Shown here: piece after piece, positions 16,546-25,393 of the stretch | How positions within the stretch are numbered: position 1 is the first letter of the stretch | How the letters are laid out: the number at the start of each line of letters is the position of its first letter | Assembly (NCBI GenBank): GCA_023954715.1 | Contig: JAGSHD010000005.1 | Coordinates: forward strand, 62,001-126,000 | Source of the DNA: Candidatus Cloacimonadota bacterium | Lineage (GTDB): Bacteria > Muiribacteriota > UBA6191 | Reading direction: 5' to 3' | DNA: 64,000 bases | Made by a program: the position numbers and the translations under genes | Notes under the pieces: generated by a model | What the model was told of the DNA's origin: nothing | The model's database searches: none | What the model saw: the letters and a program-made list of their open reading frames with translations, nothing else

Positions 16546-17358
16546 TTAATCGTTAAACTCAATAAAAGAAAACATTCCAGGGGATAACAGTCTAGAATTA
16601 TTTACAAAAGGATTGTCTACATGGACTTCTATGCTTTTAGTTCGTGTTTTAGGATCAACAAATTGAGCAATCCAAGTTAGTTTTCCGATTAGCTTTTGTT
16701 GCAAACCGTCAAACTTTAAGTAAATGGTTTTAGTCTCTTGTAGGTTATGCCACTGAATAGCAGGAACTTGCACACGTACCTTCATTTTACTTAGATCACA
16801 TAGTCGAAGTAGAGAGTCACCAGAGTTGATTAATTGCCCAATACTTAAGTCATTGTCTTCTAAGATAGTGCCACTAAAAGGAGCATGTATTTTATACTTT
16901 TTTAAGGTGGGTTGTAGTCCGACTAATAATGCTTTTTTTTCTTCAATCTGAGCTATTAAAACTTGCTCATCAGATACAGCCATAGAGTGTAAACTTTGGT
17001 ATTTGTCTAAGCTTTGTTTGGAGGTAGACTTTTTACTATAGAGCTCTTGATAGCGCTTATACTCTCTTAGTGCATCTTTGGTAGAAACTTTGGCTCGCAT
17101 AAGTTGTGACTCTATCACCTTCACTTCAAATTTTTTAGCATCAATTTGTGCTTTTATAGAGCTACTATCTAACTCAACTAAAAGATCTCCTTTGTTTACG
17201 TGTGCGCCTTTTAAGTGATAAACTTTTTGAATTTTTTCGTTAACTAAAGAGGAAACTTGTATATCCATAGAAGATAGGACTTCACCAGTTTCTTGAAACA
17301 AAACTTGGGTGAAGGTGATTGGTATAATGAGTGAAAATATAAAGAGTGTTTTAAACAT
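16546..17358 (-). CDS. RND efflux periplasmic adaptor (MFP family)
   Basis: A 270-residue membrane-fusion protein that links an RND pump to an outer-membrane channel. It has a signal peptide, an N-terminal lipoyl half (VYHLKGAHVNKGDLLVELD), a coiled-coil hairpin (about residues 70-130), the second lipoyl half (IHAPFSGTILEDNDLSIGQ) and a beta-barrel region. It is short for the family, with little of the membrane-proximal domain. It overlaps the pump gene by 8 bp. No TolC-like gene is nearby, so a channel must be encoded elsewhere. Confidence 0.85.
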   Translation of the reverse strand: MFKTLFIFSLIIPITFTQVLFQETGEVLSSMDIQVSSLVNEKIQKVYHLKGAHVNKGDLLVELDSSSIKAQIDAKKFEVKVIESQLMRAKVSTKDALREYKRYQELYSKKSTSKQSLDKYQSLHSMAVSDEQVLIAQIEEKKALLVGLQPTLKKYKIHAPFSGTILEDNDLSIGQLINSGDSLLRLCDLSKMKVRVQVPAIQWHNLQETKTIYLKFDGLQQKLIGKLTWIAQFVDPKTRTKSIEVHVDNPFVNNSRLLSPGMFSFIEFND

Positions 17359-20300
17359 TGTTTTCTCCTGATTGTGGGTTAGTTATTGGAGCAGATTTTA
17401 AAGAGTTAATGAATTTTTTAAGAGCTAGAATTAAATCATCTATAATTGAGTACATGACTGGAATAACTAAAAGAGTTAATGGACTTGATGTTAGCATTCC
17501 ACCAATAACCGCAATAGACATAGGTTGTCTCATTTCTCCTCCTTCACTCAGTCCTAGTGCAACAGGAATAATACTAACGATTGTAGAAAGAGCAGTCATT
17601 AAAATTGGACGCAATCGAAGTGGTGCCGCTTTTAATATTGCTTCATCACGGGGAGTTCCTCTGTCACGCTCTTGGTTGATAAAATCTACTAGAATAATAG
17701 CATTGTTTACAACAATTCCGACTAATAAAATCATTCCCATAAAAATTAAAATGTTCATGGGCATTTGAATGATGCTTAAAAGTCCAAAAACTCCAATGCT
17801 ACTTAATGGTAGGGACATCATTACAACGATTGGATTGATAAAACTTTCAAATTGAATTGCCATCACCATATAGATGATTAGGATCGAAAAGGCTACGGCC
17901 TTTAACATAGAAATAAAGGCTTCTTGCATACCTTTGGTATCACCAGTTTTTTCTAAACGAATGGATTTATTATCACCTTGGATATCTGCAAACATCTTTT
18001 CAAGTTTTACTACAGCCTCATCGGTTGGTAGCCCTGCACTATTTGCTTCTAAGCTAATGGCCCAAATTCTGTTATAGCGATCAACTCGATTTGCCCCAGA
18101 GACTAAATTGACTTTAGCGATTACCGATAATGGGATCATTTGATTATTTTTACCTCTTACTTTGTAAGATAAAATATCTTCTACCTGATCTCTAAACTCT
18201 TCTTGGGCGCGGAGTCGTATTTTGTATCGATAACCCTTTTCTTTATAGTTGGAAACCTCTAACCCTTGTACTAAGTTAAAAACTTCTGAGCTAAGATTAA
18301 CAACATCGACTCCCATTTCATCTGCTAAATCTCTATCAATCTCAATATCTAAGCTAGGTTTGTTTGCCTTTAGGCTAAACTCAACATCTCGTAAAAAATC
18401 TTGTTTTTTAACCTCTGTTTTAAGCTTAGCGATTAAAACTTTAAGGTCCTCATAATTTGTACCCTGTATCATTAATGAGATAGTTTTCATGGGAGCAATA
18501 GTTATTGAAATAGCAATATCTTTTAAAAGAGAGCTTTTTGTGAGCTTGGCTCTTAGTTCTTCTGTTATGTTTCTTATACCTTGTCTTTGCTGTTTTGGAG
18601 TTAAGTAGATAGTGAACTTTCCTCGGTTTACCTCTTGTGATGCTCCTCCCCCTAATACTAAGTAATAGTAGTCTACTTCTTTTTGATTTTTGATGGATGA
18701 TTCAACAATTTTTGAAATATCTAAAGACTTTTGAATCGATGCGCCAACGTTGAGTTCAAAATCGACCACAAACTTACCTTGGTCTTCATCGGGAACAAAG
18801 TTCATACCTACTGTTGATGCTAAAAATATTGAAAATCCGAATATAACTGTAGCGATCAAAATTGTTAGGACTCTAAATTGAATAGCCCAGCTGAGTGCTA
18901 ATTTATATAACTTTTGAAGCCCTTCTAATAATAACCCATTTTTAGGAACCTTAAGCTGTGCTTTTAGTAGATGGCTAGCTAAAAATGGAGTTAGAGTAAT
19001 GGATACAATAAATGAAATAATAATAGCTACTACGATGGTCATTCCATAAGAGTAAAGATATCTACCGATCATGTTATCCATAAACGCTACTGGTAAAAAT
19101 ACGGATACAGTAGTTATTGTCCCCGCTAATACCGAGAAAAAAACTTCTTTGGTACCATAGTATGCAGCATCCCATGCGCTTTTACCTTCTGCTTTATATC
19201 GAAAGACGTTTTCTATGACAACAATGGTGTTATCAATGACAAGACCAATTGATAGGGAGATGCCAAGCATGCTTAAGTTGTTTATGGAGATTCCTAAAAC
19301 ATATAAGACAGCAAAGGTACTAATCAAGCTAACAGGAATAGCCATTACTGCTATCAAAGTAGGCCGAAAACTCTTTAAAAATAGCCACATGAGAAAGGCG
19401 GTTAACAAGACACCAGTTATTAGATCTCTTTGTACTCCCTTCATAGACTTTTCAATAAACTTAGAGCTATCATGAATTGTTTTAACCGTCATTGACTTTG
19501 GTAGGCTAGAAGAAATCTCTTGTATTCTTTCTAGTATAGCTTTGGAGGTTTGTATTTCATTTGCTCCCCGTTGTTTTTGTATTTGAAGAGATATAATACG
19601 TTTACCATTTAACTCGGCTATACTTCTTTGATCTTCAAAGCCATCAATGATTTGGGCTACATCTTTTAAGCGAATAAAACTAGATTGTTCTTTTTTAATT
19701 ACTAGCTCTGACAAATCTTGTGAGTTTTTATACTCTCCTTGAATTCGAAGACTGTATTCAAGAGCTTTATTTTCGACTCTACCGCCGGGTAGCTCTTTGT
19801 GCTTGAGATGAATGGCATTGATAATATCTTGTGAACTAACATTACGAGCTAGCATTTTTTGTACATTTAACTCGATGCGGATTTCTCTATTTGGGCCTCC
19901 GATGATATCTACAGCCCCAACGCCATTTATAGTTTGTAGGTTTCTTTTGATAACTTTATCAGCAAAGTGGAGCCTTTCTTGGTAGTCTTTTGCACCAGTA
20001 ACACCTAAAATCATAAAGGGTTCGTTCCACGGTGAAAATTTATCCACTATGCTATCTTCAGCATCTTTTGGAAGGTTTTGTTTGGCTAAATTTACCTTTG
20101 CTCTTACATCTGCTGCAACAGAGTCAATTTTACGACTTAACTCAAATTCAGCAATAATTAATGATCTTCCTTCAAAGCTTTGAGACTGTATTGATTTTAA
20201 TCCATTGATGGCATTAATTTGCTCTTCTAGTAAGTCCGTGACCTCTTTATCCACTACTTCGGGACTGGCTCCTGGTAATATAGTTGTAATGGAGATTATG

Positions 20301-20431
20301 GGTGTATCCACATCGGGCATGAGTTCAACTTTTAAGTTGATATAAGCATACATTCCAAAAATCAAAGCGCCAAATAAAATGATGAGTGTAGTAACAGGTC
20401 GTTTCAAGGAATAATCAGTGAGTTTGTTCAT
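17351..20431 (-). CDS. RND-family efflux pump (AcrB/HAE1-like)
   Basis: A 1026-residue inner-membrane proton-driven exporter. Hallmarks are the N-terminal segment with RPVTTLIILFGALIFG, the acidic pair in transmembrane helix 4 (GISLSIGLVIDNTIVVIENV), the mirrored second-half block LVGIVVNNAIILVDFINQER, and the C-terminal RPILMTALSTIVSIIPVALG. Length is full. The gene order TetR-pump-adaptor with 18-bp and overlapping junctions is standard for a locally repressed drug-efflux operon, although here the pump precedes the adaptor. Confidence 0.92.
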   Translation of the reverse strand: MNKLTDYSLKRPVTTLIILFGALIFGMYAYINLKVELMPDVDTPIISITTILPGASPEVVDKEVTDLLEEQINAINGLKSIQSQSFEGRSLIIAEFELSRKIDSVAADVRAKVNLAKQNLPKDAEDSIVDKFSPWNEPFMILGVTGAKDYQERLHFADKVIKRNLQTINGVGAVDIIGGPNREIRIELNVQKMLARNVSSQDIINAIHLKHKELPGGRVENKALEYSLRIQGEYKNSQDLSELVIKKEQSSFIRLKDVAQIIDGFEDQRSIAELNGKRIISLQIQKQRGANEIQTSKAILERIQEISSSLPKSMTVKTIHDSSKFIEKSMKGVQRDLITGVLLTAFLMWLFLKSFRPTLIAVMAIPVSLISTFAVLYVLGISINNLSMLGISLSIGLVIDNTIVVIENVFRYKAEGKSAWDAAYYGTKEVFFSVLAGTITTVSVFLPVAFMDNMIGRYLYSYGMTIVVAIIISFIVSITLTPFLASHLLKAQLKVPKNGLLLEGLQKLYKLALSWAIQFRVLTILIATVIFGFSIFLASTVGMNFVPDEDQGKFVVDFELNVGASIQKSLDISKIVESSIKNQKEVDYYYLVLGGGASQEVNRGKFTIYLTPKQQRQGIRNITEELRAKLTKSSLLKDIAISITIAPMKTISLMIQGTNYEDLKVLIAKLKTEVKKQDFLRDVEFSLKANKPSLDIEIDRDLADEMGVDVVNLSSEVFNLVQGLEVSNYKEKGYRYKIRLRAQEEFRDQVEDILSYKVRGKNNQMIPLSVIAKVNLVSGANRVDRYNRIWAISLEANSAGLPTDEAVVKLEKMFADIQGDNKSIRLEKTGDTKGMQEAFISMLKAVAFSILIIYMVMAIQFESFINPIVVMMSLPLSSIGVFGLLSIIQMPMNILIFMGMILLVGIVVNNAIILVDFINQERDRGTPRDEAILKAAPLRLRPILMTALSTIVSIIPVALGLSEGGEMRQPMSIAVIGGMLTSSPLTLLVIPVMYSIIDDLILALKKFINSLKSAPITNPQSGENNV

Positions 20432-20449
20432 ACTAGCAGTCCTTAGATC

Positions 20450-21049
20450 TTAGTAATTAAGTCCGTTTAAAAAAAGTTTCATGAGATAGTCACTGACTTT
20501 GGGTATATCTAATTCAGTTTTTGATATGGCTGCTTTTTCAATCAAACCTGATATGGTGCCGTAGATCAGTTGGACTTGTAAAAATATTTCGTCTTCAGAT
20601 TGCTCCTTACCATGACGAATTTCAGTTAAAATCTGAGCCATAGAATCATCAAACAATTTATGCATTTCTAGCTCTTCTTCGCTATTACCGCAGGGTTCGC
20701 CTTGTCTCATTAAAATGGATAATATTTTTTCTTTTTTATGAAATGTAGTTAAAAATTGAGTAATAAAAAGCTTTAATTTTTGAGTAGCCTCTATGTCATA
20801 GGCGGCAACTTCTTGCAGTTTGGATAAAAGTGAGCCTCCTATTTTTTCACCAACAAATTCAATCAACCCTTCTTTACCGTTTACATATCTATATAAAGTT
20901 GGTCTAGAAACTCCGGTTTTTTTAGAGATTTCAGCCATAGTGATGTCTTCAATACTCTTTTCTAGTAGTAGTTCAATGGCAGCTTCATAGATTTCTTCTT
21001 GCATTAGGTTTTCTAGTATTTCTTTTCGTTTGGTCTTTAAGTTCGACAT
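20450..21049 (-). CDS. TetR-family repressor of the efflux operon
   Basis: A 199-residue TetR/AcrR regulator. The N-terminal helix-turn-helix reads ITMAEISKKTGVSRPTLYRY with YVNGKEGLIEFVGEKIG following, and the C-terminal ligand domain is divergent as usual. It is the first gene of the minus-strand operon, 18 bp before the RND pump, and most likely represses its own operon. Confidence 0.9.
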   Translation of the reverse strand: MSNLKTKRKEILENLMQEEIYEAAIELLLEKSIEDITMAEISKKTGVSRPTLYRYVNGKEGLIEFVGEKIGGSLLSKLQEVAAYDIEATQKLKLFITQFLTTFHKKEKILSILMRQGEPCGNSEEELEMHKLFDDSMAQILTEIRHGKEQSEDEIFLQVQLIYGTISGLIEKAAISKTELDIPKVSDYLMKLFLNGLNY

Positions 21050-21121
21050 AGAGCCTCAATTTTGATACTTGTAGTTTACTATACTTTACAGTGTGTCCAA
21101 AAAATTACAAGATGTCAATAA

Positions 21122-21139
21122 AAACTAAATATATAGTTT
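21122..21139. promoter_or_regulatory. Palindrome between tetR and the divergent gene
   Basis: AAACTA and TAGTTT flank a six-base centre (AATATA) in the divergent intergenic region, and a related TAGTTTACTA palindrome lies at about 21070, closer to the repressor gene. They are candidate TetR operators; A+T bias makes this uncertain. Confidence 0.35.
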
Positions 21140-21185
21140 GTAAATTTGTTATAATAGGGACAATATTTGTTAGAAAGGAGTAATC

Positions 21186-21650
21186 ATGAATTTTAAAGAA
21201 CTTAAAAATGCTGACGAAGAGTACAAGTTAAAAATTAAATATGATGATTTATGGTTTGGATTTGAATATGATGCTGAAATACTTGGTGAGGCTCCTCCAT
21301 TTTACAACCCCTTAGATCAGACTATGTGTCACCCAGAGCATAGTTCAATTTCATTAACGGAGATAAATGCTATTGAGGATAAAATTTATTTTCCAAATGA
21401 AAGACACTTGGAGTTGGGAAGGAGTTTGATTTTTCAATTTATTGAAGAGCTTTACCCCATGTTGGTAGATGAGGTTGATAATATCTTTAGCAAAAAAGGT
21501 GCATATGGACGCTTTAAAGACTTTTTAGTTACCAAATCTATTGGTGATCAATGGCACAAATATAAAAATTACTATACCGCATTAAGTCTAATTGAATGGG
21601 CCAATGATCAAGGTTTAGAGGTTACAGAGCTAGATCGTATTCACTTATGA
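21186..21650 (+). CDS. UPF0158-like small protein
   Basis: A 154-residue soluble acidic protein preceded by a perfect AGAAAGGAG ribosome-binding site. The block LELGRSLIFQFIEE followed by KKGAYGRFKDFLVTK and IEWANDQGLEV resembles the uncharacterised UPF0158 family; the biochemical role is unknown. It is translationally coupled (ATGA) to the zinc-ribbon gene that follows. Confidence 0.6.
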   Translation: MNFKELKNADEEYKLKIKYDDLWFGFEYDAEILGEAPPFYNPLDQTMCHPEHSSISLTEINAIEDKIYFPNERHLELGRSLIFQFIEELYPMLVDEVDNIFSKKGAYGRFKDFLVTKSIGDQWHKYKNYYTALSLIEWANDQGLEVTELDRIHL

Positions 21651-21901
21651 AATGTTATAAATGTGAAAACTTAGGTAAAAAGTTGTTTGAATTTTATATT
21701 TGTGATGCTTGTAAGAAATCTTTACGTCTACATCAAGACGAAACCATTACAAAAAATGCGCAAAACTTATGTAAAGAAGAGCCAAAGCAAGCCTATTTGC
21801 TAGATATAAAGAAACGTATTTTAAAACTAGATGAGGACTATATCTCCAAAAAAATTAAATTACTTCATATCAAAGCAAATTTAGAAGGTTTTGATATATA
21901 A
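21647..21901 (+). CDS. Small zinc-ribbon protein
   Basis: An 84-residue protein opening with MKCYKCENLG and then ICDAC, a four-cysteine zinc ribbon, followed by a charged helical tail (about residues 45-80). It overlaps the preceding gene by 4 bp, suggesting the two products work together. Function unknown. Confidence 0.6.
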   Translation: MKCYKCENLGKKLFEFYICDACKKSLRLHQDETITKNAQNLCKEEPKQAYLLDIKKRILKLDEDYISKKIKLLHIKANLEGFDI

Positions 21902-21935
21902 CTTAATCCCTCTATTGAATGTAAATGCTATGGAT

Positions 21936-22066
21936 GTAATTATTCAGATGGTCTCTTTTATAAAAGGAGAGGGGCATACAAGTTTTTCGCAGTTTTTGCT
22001 TTATTGATGTACCTAGGTGGTATCAAGCTTTGTGAACAAACTAAAAAACTATAGCTGAATACTTAC
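21936..22066 (+). mobile_element. MITE copy A (131 bp, IS66-like ends)
   Basis: It begins GTAATTATTCAG and ends CTGAATACTTAC, imperfect inverted repeats. Flanking octamers CTATGGAT (21928) and CTAGGGAT (22067) match at 7 of 8 positions, consistent with an ageing 8-bp target duplication. It lies between the zinc-ribbon gene and the metalloprotease and shares internal sequence (ACAAGTTTTTCGCA) with copies B, C and E. Confidence 0.85.
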
Positions 22067-22226
22067 CTAGGGATTAGCTTTTGTGACTTTTTACAAAATA
22101 GTTTCTTAAACTACTGTGAAAAACTTGCAACCAATTGTAAAATCTAGCGTAGTTTAATGATCAAATTAATTTAAATAAACGAAACTAGTGATTCACCTTA
22201 AACAAGATTACTAGAGAGGATTAAAT

Positions 22227-24314
22227 ATGAAGTCTAAAAAAATGATGAGCTTAGTTGGCGTGGGTGTATTATTACTAAATAGTATGAGTTACGCAAAAGC
22301 TATTTCTTCAGCAATGGTACAAGCAGATTTTTTAAAAGGTAACTTTTATTTTAACATGGTAGTTGAAGGTGGAAGTGAAGTTGGCGGAACCATGATCATT
22401 GGAGCATCCCATCTTCAAAAGGTAACTTTTGTACCAGAAGATCGTTTTTTAGCGGTTAAAATGGCTGGAGATGCATACAATAATCCTCAAAACCCAAATA
22501 TGACTTCGATTGTATCAAGATTTCCTTATTCAGAAGTTTCAGGTAACTACGATGTAAAATTTGGTGATGAAACAACTCCATTTGTAATGAATAAATGGGA
22601 GCGGACATCTCAAGGTTGGGTTGCTGATAGCTATAAAGCAGAAGGCGCACATGATATCCATGACTTTGAAATTGATAATGAAAAAGGTGTTATGACCTTT
22701 GTTAAGCAAATGACTGTGGTTAATGAGAGTGGTCAAAAGCTGACAACTCGCCAAAGATATAACTTTATGAAGGAGCGTCCAACAGACTTCGTGCCTAAGC
22801 CTTTTAAGCAAAAAATGCATGATGTTTTTGGCTATTTTACAGCCTCAGAAGATTTGTTAATTGATGAAGAAGCGGGATATTTAGCAGAGCAAACTTTTTT
22901 AACAAGAATCGATATAAATAAAACATTTACTTATGAGCTGCATCCTTCAACTCCAGAAATCTTTAAAAAACCTATTCGAGACTCTATTGAAAACTGGAAC
23001 GAAGTTTTTGAAGCTCGAACTGGTAAAAGACCATTAGCAATTATCGATGGTGATGCCAGTCACATGCCAGGAGATTTAAGATACCACGTGATTTACTTTC
23101 AAATGAGAGGACATAGCTATGGTGGTTATTCAGCGTATGGGCCTTCTATTGCAATTGGTGCTACAGGTGAAATTATTGATGCTGATGTAATTGTAGATGG
23201 TACAGCAATTTTAGGTAATTATAAAAATAGATTGGCAAAAGCTGGACTTTCTACTCAAGTTTCAAATCTTGAAGCTATGGTGCAATCACCAAAAGAAGAA
23301 AATGAAGTCCGACTTACCTTTTCTTTAAATGACATGAAACTACCTATGGTTGATGGATTTATGGATAAAAATCCAGTAAAGATGCATGACCATGCTGTAG
23401 AAGGTGTTGATGAGGAGTCTGACCCTAGGGCAGATATTGACCATGAGATGTATATTCTTATGAAAGGTATTATGACGCATGAGATTGGTCATAATTTGGG
23501 TTTAAGACATAACTTTGGGGCAAGTACGGATTTTGATAACTTTCCTGAAGGAATGGAGTCTACCTCTATCATGGATTATCAAGATAAAAATGCATTAAAA
23601 GCAAAACCAGGTGTTTATGATTACTCTGCAATCGCTTTTGGTTATGATGGTGATTTAAAAGAGGAAGAAATCGGAAAGTACAGATTTTTAACGGATGATG
23701 TAGCAGACACTAATCCGTTAGCAAATCGACACGATGCTGGAGATCCATTTGATTTTTATGCAAACCCAGTTCAAAACGTAATTCAAAAGTATTTTGTTGC
23801 TGGTGAAAAACCACAATTTGGCCCAAATGATTTAGTAGGATATTTTGCTAATCAATTAAAGTTTGTTGCTAAGTTTATTAATAAGATTAATGATGAGAGA
23901 TCTCAAAAAGCATTTCAAGTAATTTATGATATGTTGACTTTTGAAGCTCCACAAACAGCTAAATATTTTTCTAAACCACATATTTCAGCAATGAAAGCTT
24001 TAGGTGCTGATTTATTTTTGCATCTAGATCAAGTATCTGGAAGTAAATTAACTCGTCGTCAACGACGAAACGTACATCAAGCAATTGCTCTTGTAATTGC
24101 CAATACTAAATCTATGTTAGAGAGCGATCGAATTGATTTGATAAATATGTTGTCAAAGATAGATCATATCACAGCAGTTAAGGCTTTAAAGCAAGCTAAA
24201 GTTAGTGTTGATAAAAATCTAGACGATGAGAGTTTAAGTGAAGGACAGCTTGAGGTTGAAGAAAACGTTTTGATGCAGCTTGAAAAAGCAATTCATAAAG
24301 CGATGACAAATTAA
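22227..24314 (+). CDS. Secreted zinc metalloprotease (HExxHxxGxxH, metzincin-like)
   Basis: A 695-residue exported protease. A signal peptide occupies about residues 1-24. The active site HEIGHNLGLRH near residue 415 fits HExxHxxGxxH, with three His ligands and the catalytic Glu. A downstream STSIMDYQD contains the Met-turn of the metzincin clan. An N-terminal beta-rich region and a helical C-terminal region flank the catalytic part, as in the DUF5117/DUF4953 group of large secreted proteases. The gene stands alone between MITE copies A and B, with a terminator downstream. A role in degrading external or prey protein is plausible but inferred. Confidence 0.82.
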   Translation: MKSKKMMSLVGVGVLLLNSMSYAKAISSAMVQADFLKGNFYFNMVVEGGSEVGGTMIIGASHLQKVTFVPEDRFLAVKMAGDAYNNPQNPNMTSIVSRFPYSEVSGNYDVKFGDETTPFVMNKWERTSQGWVADSYKAEGAHDIHDFEIDNEKGVMTFVKQMTVVNESGQKLTTRQRYNFMKERPTDFVPKPFKQKMHDVFGYFTASEDLLIDEEAGYLAEQTFLTRIDINKTFTYELHPSTPEIFKKPIRDSIENWNEVFEARTGKRPLAIIDGDASHMPGDLRYHVIYFQMRGHSYGGYSAYGPSIAIGATGEIIDADVIVDGTAILGNYKNRLAKAGLSTQVSNLEAMVQSPKEENEVRLTFSLNDMKLPMVDGFMDKNPVKMHDHAVEGVDEESDPRADIDHEMYILMKGIMTHEIGHNLGLRHNFGASTDFDNFPEGMESTSIMDYQDKNALKAKPGVYDYSAIAFGYDGDLKEEEIGKYRFLTDDVADTNPLANRHDAGDPFDFYANPVQNVIQKYFVAGEKPQFGPNDLVGYFANQLKFVAKFINKINDERSQKAFQVIYDMLTFEAPQTAKYFSKPHISAMKALGADLFLHLDQVSGSKLTRRQRRNVHQAIALVIANTKSMLESDRIDLINMLSKIDHITAVKALKQAKVSVDKNLDDESLSEGQLEVEENVLMQLEKAIHKAMTN

Positions 24315-24325
24315 ATAAAAGCTAT

Positions 24326-24456
24326 GTAATTGTTCAGATGATCTCTTCGATAAAATGCGAGTAACATACAAGTTTTTCGCATTTTTAGCTTTGTTGATGT
24401 ACCTATGTGTAATCAATCTATGTAAAGAAATTGAAAAATTATAGCTGAATAGTTAC
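24326..24456 (+). mobile_element. MITE copy B (131 bp, IS66-like ends)
   Basis: It begins GTAATTGTTCAG and ends CTGAATAGTTAC and is homologous along its whole length to copies A, C and E. Its flanks (AAAGCTAT and AGCTGTTT) no longer form a direct repeat, so this copy may be older or rearranged. It starts 11 bp after the metalloprotease stop codon. Confidence 0.85.
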
Positions 24457-24485
24457 AGCTGTTTAAAATAGTTAATATTAAAAAG

Positions 24486-24515
24486 CTGTGAGATTTATTC
24501 TCACAGTTTTTTTTT
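24486..24515 (+). terminator. Rho-independent terminator after metalloprotease and MITE B
   Basis: CTGTGAG pairs perfectly with CTCACAG around a seven-base loop and is followed by nine T residues. A second long palindrome (CTTTTATAAAAG flanked by AAAACTC/AGTTTT) lies at about 24531-24559. Confidence 0.88.
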
Positions 24516-24611
24516 GATGTTGTAAACTTCCAAAACTCCTTTTATAAAAGAGTTTTTGGGGGTTTTTGTTTTTTAAACCACATTTTTGAAAAATAAAATT
24601 AACAAAAACTA

Positions 24612-24640
24612 TTGACCAATTAGTGTAATTAATCTAATAT
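24612..24640 (+). promoter_or_regulatory. Promoter of the rubrerythrin operon
   Basis: TTGACC at 24612-24617 and TAATAT at 24635-24640 are separated by exactly 17 bp. Transcription would start near 24647, inside the PerR-like palindrome. Confidence 0.7.
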
Positions 24641-24654
24641 TAGAATAATTCTAA
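24640..24654. promoter_or_regulatory. PerR-box-like operator, perfect palindrome
   Basis: TTAGAATAATTCTAA is a perfect 7-1-7 inverted repeat placed over the expected transcription start of rubrerythrin. It is the same form as the PerR box TTATAATnATTATAA, and 12 of 15 bases recur upstream of the Fur-family gene at 6261-6275. Binding there would block RNA polymerase. Confidence 0.65.
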
Positions 24655-24683
24655 AGTTAGAGTAATTTAAAAAAGGGAAGAGC

Positions 24684-25163
24684 ATGAAAACAAAAGTAGT
24701 TTTAGAAACAGTTAAGAATTTAGAGTCAGCATTCGCTGGTGAATCCATGGCAAATAGGAAGTATTTATATTTTGCAAAACATTGTAGAAGACTTGGTGCA
24801 GATGATGTGGCAGAAGTCTTTGAGAAAACAGCTGAACAAGAGACGGCCCATGCTCATGGCCATTTAGAGCTTTTGTTTCCTAAAGAAAGTTTGACAGTAG
24901 AAAATATGCTTCAAATGGCGATTGATGGAGAGACACACGAATATACAGAGATGTATCCAAACTTTAAGCATACAGCTTTAGAAGAGAAAAACTCAAAAGC
25001 TGTGGCTGAGTTTGAAGAACAAATTGAAGAATCAAAAGAGCATGCTGAAATGTTTGAGTCTTTATTGAACAAGGCAGCAAAGAAGTTTGGAGCATTGGCT
25101 AAAGTAGAAGAGCGTCATGCAAACAGGTATCAAGATACATTAAATATGGTAAAGCAAGGATAG
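24684..25163 (+). CDS. Rubrerythrin (ferritin-like diiron domain only)
   Basis: A 159-residue rubrerythrin-family peroxidase that reduces hydrogen peroxide to water in the cytoplasm. The ferritin-like four-helix bundle shows AFAGESMANRKYLYFAK, EQETAHAHGH, IDGETHEYTEMY and a final ExxH in VEERHANRY, supplying the diiron ligands. It lacks the C-terminal rubredoxin domain of classical rubrerythrin; a separate rubredoxin gene starts 4 bp downstream. AGGGAAGA precedes the ATG. A PerR-like operator covers the promoter. Confidence 0.92.
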   Translation: MKTKVVLETVKNLESAFAGESMANRKYLYFAKHCRRLGADDVAEVFEKTAEQETAHAHGHLELLFPKESLTVENMLQMAIDGETHEYTEMYPNFKHTALEEKNSKAVAEFEEQIEESKEHAEMFESLLNKAAKKFGALAKVEERHANRYQDTLNMVKQG

Positions 25164-25167
25164 GACT

Positions 25168-25335
25168 ATGAAAAAGTGGGAATGTATTGTATGTGGATTT
25201 ATTTATGATCAAGAGTTAGGACTTCCAGAGGAAAATATTCCAGCAGGAACATCTTGGGATGATGTTCCAGATGATTGGGAGTGTCCAGAGTGTGGAGTAT
25301 CTAAAGAAGATTTTGAAATGGTTGAAATCGCATAA
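25168..25335 (+). CDS. Rubredoxin
   Basis: A 55-residue one-iron electron carrier, read directly because it is short. CIVCG near the N-terminus and CPECG near the C-terminus give the four cysteine ligands, with the conserved aromatic and GLP residues (FIYDQELGLPEENI) between. It begins 4 bp after the rubrerythrin stop and should pass electrons from the reductase encoded at 25394 to rubrerythrin. Confidence 0.95.
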   Translation: MKKWECIVCGFIYDQELGLPEENIPAGTSWDDVPDDWECPECGVSKEDFEMVEIA

Positions 25336-25346
25336 TTGAAATTGTT

Positions 25347-25374
25347 AAGAGGCTTCAAATGATTGAAGCCTCTT
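25347..25374 (+). terminator. Strong hairpin inside the rubrerythrin operon
   Basis: A perfect 12-bp stem (AAGAGGCTTCAA with TTGAAGCCTCTT) with an ATGA loop lies between rubredoxin and the reductase gene. Only a short AGATTT follows, so it may be a partial terminator or an mRNA-stabilising element that sets the ratio of carrier to reductase. Confidence 0.6.
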
Positions 25375-25393
25375 AGATTTAAGGAGGATACTA

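Noticed and set aside
17358..19475. Several plus-strand frames opposite the RND pump
   Set aside because: They are antisense shadows of a well-conserved pump gene.
24234..24416. Minus-strand 60-codon frame over MITE copy B
   Set aside because: It is the MITE read backwards, similar to the false N-terminal extension of the ATP-grasp gene; no ribosome-binding site.
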